In this document: one piece after another, positions 40,175 to 48,691 of the stretch
How the letters are laid out: the number at the start of each line of letters is the position of its first letter
How positions within the stretch are numbered: position 1 is the stretch's first letter
Source: Verrucomicrobiota bacterium
GTDB lineage: Bacteria > Verrucomicrobiota > Verrucomicrobiia > CAIQCK01
Direction of reading: 5' to 3'
Assembly: GCA_016222825.1 (NCBI GenBank)
Contig: JACRQF010000006.1
Coordinates: forward strand, 62,001-126,000
DNA length: 64,000 nucleotides
Notes under the pieces: generated by a model
Database searches by the model: none
What the model was told of the DNA's origin: nothing
What the model saw: only the letters and a program-made list of their open reading frames with translations
Translations under genes and position numbers: made by a program

Positions 40175-41542
40175 ATGAAAACCAAGACACCGTCCTCCCA
40201 ACCCACCTCTCAACCTACGCGCCGCGAGTTTCTCCAATGGAGCGGCAAGGCCGTCGCCGCCACTGCGCTCGCCGGCGTCGCCGTTCCCCACGTCCACGCC
40301 GCGGGCAGCAACGCCATCAATCTCGCCCTCATCGGTTGCGGCGGCCGCGGCAGCGGCGCGGTCGTCAACGCCCTCGAATCCGCCAACGGTCCCGCCAAGC
40401 TCGTCGTCATGGCCGACCTCTTCGAGGACCGGCTCAAGCGCTCACACAAGGCGCTGAAGGACAAGTTTGGCGACAACGTGGACGTGCCCGCCGACCGCCA
40501 GTTCATCGGCTTCGACGCCTACAAGAAGGCGATTGATACGTTGCGGCCGGGCGACGTGGCGATGCTGACCGGCTACGCCGGCTTCCGGCCTGGGCAATTG
40601 GAATACGCCGTCGAGAAGGGCGTGAACGTCTTCATGGAGAAATCGTTCGCGGCCGATCCGCCGGGATGCCGTCGCGTCATCGCAGCGGGCGAGGCTGCGG
40701 AGAAGAAGGGCCTGAAGATCGCCGCCGGCCTCATGTGCCGCCATTCGCGCAACCGTCAGGAACTCATCCGCCGCATTCGCGAGGGAGAACTGGGACAGAT
40801 CCAACTCATCCGCGCCTACCGCATGGGTGCAAGCGGCCCGCTGCGCCCGCGCCCGGCGGATGTGAAAGACCTGCATTATCAAATCCGAAACTTCACGAAG
40901 TTTCTCTGGGTCTCCGGCGGCCTCTGGGCGGAGATGGACATTCACCAGATTGACGAGATTTGCTGGCTCAAGGGCGAGTATCCCGTGAGCGCGCACGGCA
41001 TCGGCGGTCGCGTGGCCAACAGCAAGGATTGCAGCCAGAACCTCGACTCGTTCTCGGTGGAGTGGACGTTCGCCGACGGCACGAAGGCCTACGACGTGGT
41101 CCGCTACATCCCGAAGTGTTATGAGGAGTTCACCACCTTCGTCCACGGCACCAAGTGCGCTGCGCAGTTCTCCGGCCCGATCCATGCCAGCACCGTGCAC
41201 ACCTACAAGGACCAGCGTTGCACGCCGGACAACATCGCATGGGAGGCGGAGAAGGAGCCGATCACAATCTATCAGGCGGAATGGGACGCGTTGTTCGACG
41301 CCATCCGCAACAACAAGCCGCACAATGAGGCCAAGCGCGCGGCAATGACCAACCTGGCCGATATCATGGGCCGCGCGGCGGTGCACATGGGCCGCGTCAT
41401 TACGTGGGACGAAGCGATGAAATCGGACTTCAAGTTCTGCCCGAACATTGATAGTCTTACCGACGATAGCGAGCCGCCGGTCAAGGCCGACGCCAACGGC
41501 TGCTACCCCGTGCCGATCCCGGGACAGTGGACGGAGATTTGA
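40175..41542 (+). CDS. Tat-exported Gfo/Idh/MocA oxidoreductase
   Basis: 455 residues. Tat signal PTRREFLQWSGKAVAATALA; Rossmann motif INLALIGCGGRGSGAVVNAL; NVFMEKSFAADPPGCRRVIA where the usual EKP is EKS; the catalytic helix GGLWAEMDIHQIDEICWLKG has the Asp-His pair (DxxQxDE variant). It should act on a sugar or inositol-like compound in the periplasm. First gene after the candidate operator. Confidence 0.88.
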   Translation: MKTKTPSSQPTSQPTRREFLQWSGKAVAATALAGVAVPHVHAAGSNAINLALIGCGGRGSGAVVNALESANGPAKLVVMADLFEDRLKRSHKALKDKFGDNVDVPADRQFIGFDAYKKAIDTLRPGDVAMLTGYAGFRPGQLEYAVEKGVNVFMEKSFAADPPGCRRVIAAGEAAEKKGLKIAAGLMCRHSRNRQELIRRIREGELGQIQLIRAYRMGASGPLRPRPADVKDLHYQIRNFTKFLWVSGGLWAEMDIHQIDEICWLKGEYPVSAHGIGGRVANSKDCSQNLDSFSVEWTFADGTKAYDVVRYIPKCYEEFTTFVHGTKCAAQFSGPIHASTVHTYKDQRCTPDNIAWEAEKEPITIYQAEWDALFDAIRNNKPHNEAKRAAMTNLADIMGRAAVHMGRVITWDEAMKSDFKFCPNIDSLTDDSEPPVKADANGCYPVPIPGQWTEI

Positions 41543-41582
41543 CGCACCAACGAACTGCCACCAGCACATAAGGAGAACTGCC

Positions 41583-42581
41583 ATGAACAAAGTCAGAGTC
41601 GCCGTCATCGGTTTGGGTTGGTTTGGAGAGAAACATTGCGAGGCGCTGTCGGGCATCTCGCACGTCGAGCTTTACGCGCTCTGCGATGTCAACGAGCCGC
41701 GGCTGAAGGAGGTCGCGAAGACATTCGGCGTTGCGAAGACCTACACCGACTACAACAAACTTCTCGCCGACCCCAACGTGGACATGGTCAACGTCGTGAC
41801 GATGTGGGACCAGCACGTCGCGCCGACGGTCGCGGCGCTCAAGGCAGGCAAGCACGTGTTCCTGGAAAAACCGATGGCTTCGTCCGTCGCCGACTGCGAG
41901 AAGATCGTGAAGGCGACCAAGGCGACGTCGAAGTTCTTCACGGTCGGCCACATCTGCCGGTTCAACCCGCGCTACGCCGCCGCCAAGGCCGCCATCGCCG
42001 AGGGCAAGATCGGCAAGATTGTCTCGATGTATGCGCGGCGGAACATCCCCGCCTTCGTCGGCGCCTCCGTGCTGCCGAAGATCGGCCCGATCATCGGCGA
42101 CGGCGTCCACGACACCGACCTGATGCTCTGGTATTCCGGCGCGAAGATCGTGTCGGCCTACGCGCAGTCGGTCAACGTCCGCAAGCTCAAGAACCCCGAC
42201 CTCGGCTGGACGATGTATCGCTTCGACAGCGGCGCGATCGGCGTGCTGGAGGACACGTGGTTTCTGCCGGACACGACGGCGTTCCAGATTGACGAGCGGA
42301 TGGAGATCATCGGCACCGAAGGCTCCATCCACATCCACGAGACGCATCCGAATTTCTCCATCGTGGACAAGACCGGCTGGCACTCGCCTGATACGACCTA
42401 CTGGCCGCTGTTGCACGGCGTGCGTGCCGGCGCGTTGCGCGAAGAACTGAGCTACTTCTCCACGTGCGTGCTCGAGAACCGCAAGCCCACCGTCATCACG
42501 GCGGAGGAATCAGCCGCCGCCGTGCGCGCGTGTCTGGCAGCGGAGAAGTCGGCCGCCACCAACAAGCTTGTGAAGCTGTAG
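41583..42581 (+). CDS. Cytosolic Gfo/Idh/MocA oxidoreductase
   Basis: 332 residues, no signal. RVAVIGLGWFGEKHCEALSG binds NAD(P); KHVFLEKPMASSVADCEKIV has a proper EKP; the catalytic region IIGDGVHDTDLMLWYSGAKI has DxxxHD-like residues. It follows the exported relative by 40 bp and probably handles the next step of the same pathway inside the cell. A repeat-flanked gene begins right after its stop. Confidence 0.9.
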   Translation: MNKVRVAVIGLGWFGEKHCEALSGISHVELYALCDVNEPRLKEVAKTFGVAKTYTDYNKLLADPNVDMVNVVTMWDQHVAPTVAALKAGKHVFLEKPMASSVADCEKIVKATKATSKFFTVGHICRFNPRYAAAKAAIAEGKIGKIVSMYARRNIPAFVGASVLPKIGPIIGDGVHDTDLMLWYSGAKIVSAYAQSVNVRKLKNPDLGWTMYRFDSGAIGVLEDTWFLPDTTAFQIDERMEIIGTEGSIHIHETHPNFSIVDKTGWHSPDTTYWPLLHGVRAGALREELSYFSTCVLENRKPTVITAEESAAAVRACLAAEKSAATNKLVKL

Positions 42582-43136
42582 GAATTGGTGACTTGTAACT
42601 GGTGATTGGTGATTGGGATCGGACAGATGGAAGCCGCGGCCAAGACATACAAGAGCTTCGAACGACTGGAGGTTTACAGAACCGCCAGGGAGTTTCGGAA
42701 GAAGATGTATGACGTGGTAAAGCGGTTGCCTGAGGCCGAGAAATACGGTCTCGCTGGCCAGATTAGAAGAGCCGCCGTGTCAATCACCAACAACATCGCC
42801 GAGGGCCATGGGCGCTATCATTACCTCGACAACATCCGGTTCCTGCTGCAAGCGCGCGGCTCCTTGGCGGAGCTGATGGATGATTTGAACGTCTGCCTCG
42901 ACGAAGGGTATCTACCGCCAGCAGAAGTCGAAGAATTGAAGACGGAGAGTTTTTCAGTTTACAGGCTCGTCAACGGCTACATCCGTTACCTGCGCGAGCA
43001 GAAGGCCGGTGCCAACCTGCAAATCCATGAATCGTTCCCGCCCTACGGTGCCGAAGTTCTCGACGAGGTTTCCGTTTGACCAATCGCAAATCACCAGTCA
43101 CCAATTACCAGTTACCAATCACCAACCACCACTCCC
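42582..43136. mobile_element. Repeat-flanked four-helix-bundle gene island
   Basis: The island starts with repeated TTGGTGACTTGTAACTGGTG and GATTGGTGATTGG and ends with the inverse orientation motifs CAATCGCAAATCACCAGTC, ACCAATTACCAGTTACCAAT and CACCAACCACC. The pairs form inverted repeats around one small gene and split an otherwise compact operon. No transposase is present, so mobilisation would need help in trans. Confidence 0.5.
42627..43079 (+). CDS. Four-helix-bundle protein (S23/23S rRNA intervening-sequence family)
   Basis: 150 residues from ATG 42627. KSFERLEVYRTAREFRKKMY opens the family; EKYGLAGQIRRAAVSITNNI AEG, GRYHYLDNIRFLLQARGSLA ELMDDLNVC complete it. Members were first found in insertions of 23S rRNA genes and form pentameric or dimeric helical bundles; their cellular role is unclear. 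It lies between two catabolic genes and is framed by inverted repeats, pointing to an insertion and not to a pathway role. Confidence 0.9.
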   Translation: MEAAAKTYKSFERLEVYRTAREFRKKMYDVVKRLPEAEKYGLAGQIRRAAVSITNNIAEGHGRYHYLDNIRFLLQARGSLAELMDDLNVCLDEGYLPPAEVEELKTESFSVYRLVNGYIRYLREQKAGANLQIHESFPPYGAEVLDEVSV

Positions 43137-43481
43137 ATGAAAGAATTCCATCATCTCGGATTGCCCACCGACGACGAACAACCCGGCGAGACCTACGTGC
43201 CCGCCAGCAAGGTCTGGGTCACTGACCCGCTGAAGCACAAATACAAGGTCGAGTTCCTGCGCTTCGAGCCGGATTCGCCGGTCAAAGGCGTCGTCCGCGA
43301 CCTGCCGCACTTCGCGTTCCGCGTGGACAGCATCAAGGCCGCCACCGCGGGTGAGAAGATCGTGCTCGGCCCGTTCGAGGCGATGCCAGGGCTGACGGTC
43401 GTGTTCATCGAGAAAGACGGCGCAGTTTACGAGTTCATGGAGTTCGCCGCCCAACCTGGTGCTACCTCGTGGGGCAAGTAA
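43137..43481 (+). CDS. VOC (glyoxalase/bleomycin-resistance fold) family protein
   Basis: 114 residues: FHHLGLPTDDEQPGETYVPA, HKYKVEFLRFEPDSPVKGVV and LPHFAFRVDSIKAATAGEKI match a single VOC module, with His at the start of strand 1, HFAFRVD, and Glu near the end (YEFMEF) as likely metal ligands. Probably an isomerase or epimerase step in the same catabolic operon. Confidence 0.78.
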   Translation: MKEFHHLGLPTDDEQPGETYVPASKVWVTDPLKHKYKVEFLRFEPDSPVKGVVRDLPHFAFRVDSIKAATAGEKIVLGPFEAMPGLTVVFIEKDGAVYEFMEFAAQPGATSWGK

Positions 43482-43497
43482 TCAACAAGGAGACACT

Positions 43498-44664
43498 ATG
43501 AGACTGAAACCACTTCCATCCACCGAATACGCCGGCCGCATCACGCGGCTCCAAGCCGAAATCAAGAAAGCCGGACTCGACTGCTTCGTCGGCTACAGCA
43601 GCGAGAGCGAGACCGGCACCACGCGTTACCTCGCCGGCTTCTGGCCGTTCTTCGACTTCGCCGGCATCATCGTCCCCGCCGAGGGGAAGGCGGTGCTCAT
43701 CACCGGCGGCCCGGAGTCATTTGAGTTCGCCAAGAAGTTCTCCAACGCGCCGGAGATTCGCATCAACCAGCTCTTTGTCGAGACGAGCGCACCGGAATGG
43801 GTGCCACAGGTTTCCGGCGAGAGCTTCAAGACGCTCCTGCCACGCGCCTGCGGCGGCACGCCGAAGCGCGTCGGCGTCGCGAACTGGAACATCTTCCCGA
43901 AGATGATCTTCGACGACCTGCAAGCAGCGGCGCCGAAAGCGGAGTTCGTTCCCGCCGACGACCTCTTGTTGCGTGTGCAGATGATCAAGACCGACGCGGA
44001 GATTCCCTACATCGCCGAGGCCTATCGCATCACCGAGGAGGCGATGAAGGCCGCGCTCCGGGCCGCCAAGCCCGGCAAGCGCGAATGGGAACTCGAAGCC
44101 GTCGCGCGCTCGAAGATGGTGCTCGCCGGCGCCGAGGGCATGAGCTATCCCGCGTGGGTCTGCTCCGGCCCGACCACGCCGCTCAGCCTCTGCCGATCGA
44201 CCGACCGCGCCATCAAGACGGGCGACCTCGTCCAGTTCACGTTCGGCGCGAAATACATGGGCTACTGCGGCAATATGTGCCGGCCGTTCGCCATCGGCAA
44301 AATGCCGAAGCCCGCGCGCAAGCTCGCCGAGGCCGCGCTGGAGGCAATGAACTACGCCATCGCGAACATCCGCCCCGGCGTGCGCGGCTGCGACATGTTC
44401 GACGGCTATCACAAGATCCTGTCGCGCTACGGCTACGAGAACTTCACGCTCTACGGCCCGGCCCACGGCACGGGTAGCAGCGAGGTCGAGGGCCTGTGGC
44501 TCTCCAAGAGCGCCGACTTCGTCATCCAACCAAACATGCTCTTCAACGTGGACATCTGGCTCAGCGACGGCAAATACGGCATGCGCTATGAGGACGGCGT
44601 GCTGGTGACCAAGACCGGCCTGCGCGAACTCAACAGCTACCGGCGAGAGGTGATCGTGTTGTAA
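43498..44664 (+). CDS. Creatinase/aminopeptidase P-like (M24) protein with altered metal site
   Basis: 388 residues. Creatinase N-domain (AGLDCFVGYSSESETGTTRY) and pita-bread domain (ITEEAMKAALRAAKPGKREW, GPAHGTGSSEVEG). Of the five usual metal ligands only the His in AHGTG and the last Glu in MRYEDGVLV are kept; the first Asp is Thr in VQFTFGAKYMGY, the second is Asn in GNMCRP, and the third (Glu) is Asp in NVDIWL. It is more likely a metal-free creatinase-type C-N hydrolase than a peptidase. Operon position suggests action on a nitrogen-containing catabolite. Confidence 0.82.
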   Translation: MRLKPLPSTEYAGRITRLQAEIKKAGLDCFVGYSSESETGTTRYLAGFWPFFDFAGIIVPAEGKAVLITGGPESFEFAKKFSNAPEIRINQLFVETSAPEWVPQVSGESFKTLLPRACGGTPKRVGVANWNIFPKMIFDDLQAAAPKAEFVPADDLLLRVQMIKTDAEIPYIAEAYRITEEAMKAALRAAKPGKREWELEAVARSKMVLAGAEGMSYPAWVCSGPTTPLSLCRSTDRAIKTGDLVQFTFGAKYMGYCGNMCRPFAIGKMPKPARKLAEAALEAMNYAIANIRPGVRGCDMFDGYHKILSRYGYENFTLYGPAHGTGSSEVEGLWLSKSADFVIQPNMLFNVDIWLSDGKYGMRYEDGVLVTKTGLRELNSYRREVIVL

Positions 44665-44667
44665 AGC

Positions 44668-45605
44668 AGAGGGCAAAATCATAAGGGGCAAAATCATGGG
44701 GAATATGATTTTGCCCAACATGATTTTGCCAAATCCGTTCGCCAGTTATGCCGATTGAACCGCAAACCGAGATTCGGGTGTTCAATCAGGAGCAATTCCA
44801 CGCCATCGACCGCCGCATTCTGGGCGTGATCTTCGAAGTGCATAACGAGTTCGGCCGGTTCTTGGATGAACTGCTGTTCAAACGGGAGATTGCAGCCCGC
44901 TGCTTGGAGCGCGGTATTTGTGCGGCAGAGCGCGAGGTGACCATTCGCGTCAGCCACGACGGTTTCGCGAAGGATTACTTCATGGACCTGCTGTTCGATC
45001 ACGGCTTGATGGTCGAAGCCAAGACCGTCGAGAAACTCGGCCCGTCGCACCGGCAGCAGACACTGAACTACCTGTTCCTGACCGGCATGCAGCACAGCCG
45101 TTTGGTCAACCTCCGCACCGACCGAGTCGAGCATGAGTTCGTCTCCACGAAGCTAACGGCGGCACGGCGCCGCGTCTTCTCAGTCGTGGATGACGAATGG
45201 CGAGACGTGAACACGGAAAGCGCGTGGCTGAAAACCAAGCTGATTGAACTGCTTCAAGACTGGGGTGCGTTCCTCGAAGTGTCGCTCTACCGCGAGGCCA
45301 TCACATGTTTCTTGGGCGGCTCCTCCGTGGTCTGCCGGCCCGTATCGGTCCTCAGCGGTTCAAAGTCCATCGGCAACCAAACAGTTCACCTGCTGACCGA
45401 CGACACGGCCTTTGCCTTCACCGCAGTGACAGCCGCGCGTGACACGATGCGTGACCACCAGTTGCTCTTCCTACAACACACGCCGCTCAAGTGCATTCAA
45501 TGGGTAAACTTCAACCGCCACCGCATCGAATTCACAACACTCACAAAGGACAAATGAAACAAGACAATCTCTCAAAACATGATTTTGCCCCCCATGATTT
45601 TGCCA
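44668..45605. mobile_element. Repeat-flanked GxxExxY gene island
   Basis: Left flank has GGGCAAAATCATAAGGGGC and GCAAAATCATGGGG followed by the inverse ATGATTTTGCCCAACATG; the right flank (45570-45605) has ATGATTTTGCC twice. The two flanks enclose one gene that interrupts the catabolic operon. No transposase. Right-flank repeats are translated as part of the next gene. Confidence 0.5.
44748..45557 (+). CDS. GxxExxY family protein, long form
   Basis: 269 residues. The GxxExxY domain covers about 15-125: IDRRILGVIFEVHNEFGRFL DELLF region (the motif is degenerate, GRFLDELL), ERGICAAEREVTIRV, DLLFDHGLMVEAKTVEKLGP and QTLNYLFLTGMQHSRLVNL. This core has the layout of a PD-(D/E)XK nuclease-like fold. 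The C-terminal ~140 residues are an extension without known domain. Family members are widespread orphans without known role. It overlaps the M20 gene by 4 bp. Confidence 0.85.
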   Translation: MPIEPQTEIRVFNQEQFHAIDRRILGVIFEVHNEFGRFLDELLFKREIAARCLERGICAAEREVTIRVSHDGFAKDYFMDLLFDHGLMVEAKTVEKLGPSHRQQTLNYLFLTGMQHSRLVNLRTDRVEHEFVSTKLTAARRRVFSVVDDEWRDVNTESAWLKTKLIELLQDWGAFLEVSLYREAITCFLGGSSVVCRPVSVLSGSKSIGNQTVHLLTDDTAFAFTAVTAARDTMRDHQLLFLQHTPLKCIQWVNFNRHRIEFTTLTKDK

Positions 45606-46882
45606 TCTCCGCCATCCGCTCTGCCGTCAATTGCCGCGCCGACGAGATCGTCGCGTGGACGAAGAAGTTCGTCAGCTTCCCCAGCGAGAACCGTCCGCCC
45701 GACGGCAACGAAGCCGCCGCGCAGAAATGGGTCGCGGCAGAATGCCGCAAACGCAAGTGGCAGGTGGATGTCTTCTCGCCGCTCGCCGTGCGCGGTATCC
45801 GCAAGCATCCGTCTTGGCTCGAAGGCCGCAACTACCCGAAAGGCCGCGACAACGTCGTTGCGCGCTGGCACGGCACTGGCGGGGGCAAAGCGATCCTTCT
45901 CAGCGGCCACTGCGACGTCGCGCCGTTCGAGCCGGACAACTGGAAGATTTGCCGGCCCTACAAGCCCGTCGTGAAGAACGGCCGGCTCTACGGGCGCGGT
46001 TCCGCCGACATGAAGGGCGGCCTCGCCGCGATGTTCTGGGCAATGCGCATCCTGCAAGACCTCGGCTTCCGGCCCGTGGGCGACATCCTGTTCGAGAGCC
46101 TCGTGGACGAGGAATTCGCCAGCGGCAACGGCACGCTCGCCGCGCGCCTGCGCGGCCACAACGCCGACCTCGCCATCGTCAGCGAGCCGACGCGCATGGA
46201 AGTCAGCCCCGCGTGCCTCGGCGCGTTTCTCGGCGACCTCACGCTCACCGGCAAGGGCGGCATGGCCTACATGGGCAAGGCCATCGCCAACCCGATGAAC
46301 GGCGCCGCCCGCGCCATCGAGTTGTTCCAAGAGTGGCAGAAGGCGTGGCGCGCGCAGAACAGCCACGCGCTCTTCACCGCGCCCGGCAAGCAACTCAACG
46401 TCCTGCCGTGGCACGTCACGACCGACAAGCCCGGCGAGTTCACGCAGATGGGCACGCCGCTGCTCGCGAAGATCGCGTGGATCGTCTGGTGTCATCCCGG
46501 CATGACCGAAGCCGAGTTCTACCGCCGCTTCCGCAAGTTCTGGAAAGAGCACGGCGCGAAAGATGCCGCGCTCCAGCCGTTCGAGCTGACGCTGGAACGC
46601 GCCTACCACTACGTGAAACCGTGGGAGACGCCCACCGACAGCGCCGCCGTGAAAGCCGTCGTCTCAGCTTTTGAGCGTTATCGCGGCGACAAACCCGGCA
46701 TCGGCGGCGCGGCGTTCTCGTGCGACCTCGGCATCTACGGCGAAGTCGGCAAGATGCCCTCCATCCTCCTCGGCCCCCGCGGCGACCATCTGCACGCCCC
46801 CGACGAGTGGGTCGAGATCCAAGACCTCCTCGACCTCACCGGCATCTACGCGACGTTGGCGGCGGAGTGGTGCGGAAGATAA
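45554..46882 (+). CDS. M20 family zinc metallopeptidase with repeat-derived N-terminus
   Basis: 442 residues. The two-zinc site is complete: SGHCDVAPF (His, Asp), GRGSADMKGGLAAMF (Asp), SLVDEEFASGN (Glu-Glu), IVSEPTRMEV (Glu) and RGDHLHAPDEWVEI (last His). Related enzymes are ArgE, DapE and carboxypeptidase G2; substrate unknown. The first ~18 residues, KQDNLSKHDFAPHDFAISA, are encoded by the CATGATTTTGCC repeats of the upstream island, so the original start was replaced. It closes the catabolic operon. Confidence 0.88.
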   Translation: MKQDNLSKHDFAPHDFAISAIRSAVNCRADEIVAWTKKFVSFPSENRPPDGNEAAAQKWVAAECRKRKWQVDVFSPLAVRGIRKHPSWLEGRNYPKGRDNVVARWHGTGGGKAILLSGHCDVAPFEPDNWKICRPYKPVVKNGRLYGRGSADMKGGLAAMFWAMRILQDLGFRPVGDILFESLVDEEFASGNGTLAARLRGHNADLAIVSEPTRMEVSPACLGAFLGDLTLTGKGGMAYMGKAIANPMNGAARAIELFQEWQKAWRAQNSHALFTAPGKQLNVLPWHVTTDKPGEFTQMGTPLLAKIAWIVWCHPGMTEAEFYRRFRKFWKEHGAKDAALQPFELTLERAYHYVKPWETPTDSAAVKAVVSAFERYRGDKPGIGGAAFSCDLGIYGEVGKMPSILLGPRGDHLHAPDEWVEIQDLLDLTGIYATLAAEWCGR

Positions 46883-47200
46883 CTGTGCAGGCGATACGGC
46901 ATGTCGTGCGATAGTTGGCAGCGGCTTCAGCCCGACTGCGCTTCTTTCCATGATGCTTCATTGTTCGACTCCTTATCCGTGATTACCTGACGGGCAGGCA
47001 TTCTACGGAAGGGGAGCGGACATTTGCCGTCCTGGTCCCAAAGAAATCTTGCGCCTCTGACTCCTTGGTCGCCCTCTTCGAACATCGCGCCCGCCGTGCG
47101 CAACACGGAAATCGCCCGCTTTAGCGATTGCGCCGCCTTCTCTGCTTTGTCATCATCCAGCAGCGCAGGAGAGAGCGAAGTGCTGCGAAGGAACTGAAAT
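46883..47200. other. Intergenic stretch with an unassigned minus-strand open frame
   Basis: No supported gene. On the minus strand one frame stays open from about 47197 to 46915 and reads protein-like (FQFLRSTSLSPALLDDDKAE, KAAQSLKRAISVLRTAGAMF, RFLWDQDGKCPLP), but it has no ATG or GTG near its beginning and lies at the edge of the EVE gene. It may be the remains of a gene. Confidence 0.3.
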
Positions 47201-48346
47201 ATGAACTACTGGCTAGACCTCTTTACCGGGACGACTTGGAAAGAATTCCGTCAAGCCGGCGCAAGCATTTCCGGCTTCAGGCCTCGAATGCGGAAGGCAG
47301 CGGCAAAGGTTCAGCCGGGCGACATCTTCCTCTGCTACCTCACTGGAGTGATGCGCTGGGTTGGAGCGATTGAGGTCATTCGTCCGAGCAACGATCAACG
47401 CAAGATTTGGGCTGATGACGCTTTTCCGGTGCGCTTCGAGGTGAAGCCGTTGGTGCAACTGGAGCCCGAACACGGAGTCCCGATGTCGGAGCTCGAAGGT
47501 AAAGTCCAATTCTTCACCGGCCCCACGGACCGCGGAAAATTCAAAGGCTTCGTCCGCATGAGTCCGAACCGATTTGCGAATCCGAAAGACGGCGAGTTGA
47601 TACTATCCCTCCTCAAGCAAGCCCAGACGTCGCCAATCATGCGACCGGTTGACGCGAAGAAGCTCGCTCGCAAACCGCTTTACACCGCCGAGCGCCGCAA
47701 AGGGAAGAGGACGGTTGCGACTGTTGTGAGCGTGCCCGAACCGGAGGAATCGGAAGAACCAGTCAGCAAAGCGGAGGCGTCCACTGAACAAGAGGCTACT
47801 GCCACAACTCGACACACCGAGATTCAATACAACTTGCTCGCCTTGGGTGCGGACATGGGCTTTGACCTCTGGGTTGCACGCAATGATAGGTCCAAGAGAT
47901 GGCAGGGCAACAATCTAGGCGAGATGCCGGGGATGGTTTCCGAACTGCCCACCCAATTCAACGAAGCGACCAACCGGACGATTGAGTTGATTGATGTTCT
48001 TTGGCTGAAGGGCAACTCCATTGTTGCCGCCTTCGAGGTCGAATGCACCACCGCCGTTTACTCCGGACTGCTGCGGATGAGTGACCTCCTCGCATTGCAG
48101 CCGAACCTCGAGATGAACTTATTTCTCGTGGCGCCAGATGAACGGCAAGACAAGGTCGAGCAGGAGATTCTCCGCCCCACGTTCGCGCTTCGCGAAAAGC
48201 CCCTTGGTAAGGTTTGCGGTTTCCTTGGCTTTTCGAAGCTCATGGAGAAACTCGCAGTAATCCGTAAAGTTGGTTTGGCAACCTCGCTCAAGCCGGATTT
48301 CCTTGTAAAGACGGCCCAATACTTTGCCAAAGACGAAGAAGGTTGA
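47201..48346 (+). CDS. EVE-like domain fused to a PD-(D/E)XK-type nuclease; restriction candidate
   Basis: 381 residues. The first ~145 residues, NYWLDLFTGTTWKEFRQAGA, KVQPGDIFLCYLTGVMRWVG and AIEVIRPSND, look like an EVE/PUA-type domain that reads modified bases. A low-complexity linker (PEPEESEEPVSKAEASTEQE) leads to the C-terminal part: HTEIQYNLLALGADMGFDLW VARND, FNEATNRTIELIDVLWLKGN, SIVAAFEVECTTAVYSGLLR and LFLVAPDERQDKVEQEILR. The Asp in IELID and the Glu pair in FEVEC suit a PD-(D/E)XK nuclease. By family knowledge EVE-nuclease fusions restrict DNA with modified cytosines. It stands alone after an unassigned gap. Confidence 0.65.
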   Translation: MNYWLDLFTGTTWKEFRQAGASISGFRPRMRKAAAKVQPGDIFLCYLTGVMRWVGAIEVIRPSNDQRKIWADDAFPVRFEVKPLVQLEPEHGVPMSELEGKVQFFTGPTDRGKFKGFVRMSPNRFANPKDGELILSLLKQAQTSPIMRPVDAKKLARKPLYTAERRKGKRTVATVVSVPEPEESEEPVSKAEASTEQEATATTRHTEIQYNLLALGADMGFDLWVARNDRSKRWQGNNLGEMPGMVSELPTQFNEATNRTIELIDVLWLKGNSIVAAFEVECTTAVYSGLLRMSDLLALQPNLEMNLFLVAPDERQDKVEQEILRPTFALREKPLGKVCGFLGFSKLMEKLAVIRKVGLATSLKPDFLVKTAQYFAKDEEG

Positions 48347-48353
48347 CTCCCGC

Positions 48354-48560
48354 TCAACGCTCCTCGCCGTGATCAACTCGTCGAGCTTGTTCGCGATGGC
48401 TTGCATCTCGCTTTGGTTCGGCGGGTCGCTGACGGTGAGGCCGAGCGGTTGCACCATGTTTGTGTCGCGCCGAAGGCGAAGCTGAGATCGGCGGCGCTGA
48501 CTTCGCCTTGCGGGCCTTGCGGCTTTGCTCACGGGTGACCCTTTTTGCGGCACGGGATGG
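48354..48560 (-). pseudogene. Remnant of a verrucomicrobial hypothetical protein
   Basis: On the minus strand NMVQPLGLTVSDPPNQSEMQ then AIANKLDELITARS is protein-like and resembles the NPTQSEMRA piece at 12009-12245. The frame runs on antisense into the EVE gene, and the parts upstream are low in complexity, so this is a broken copy. It is directly next to the 21-bp array at 48692. Confidence 0.3.
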
Positions 48561-48691
48561 CGTCAATTTCCTCTTTCAAAGCGACGAAGTTCTGCCAGAC
48601 CTCGGCGGCATCTATTTTGGCGCCTTCGCGGGGCACATTCGGGTCAGGTTCCATACAAACATGTCCAATCATGGCCTTTAGCGATTCCAAG

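Noticed and set aside
44918-45136. Alternative frame within the GxxExxY gene
   Set aside because: Arg/Pro-rich shadow without start signal.
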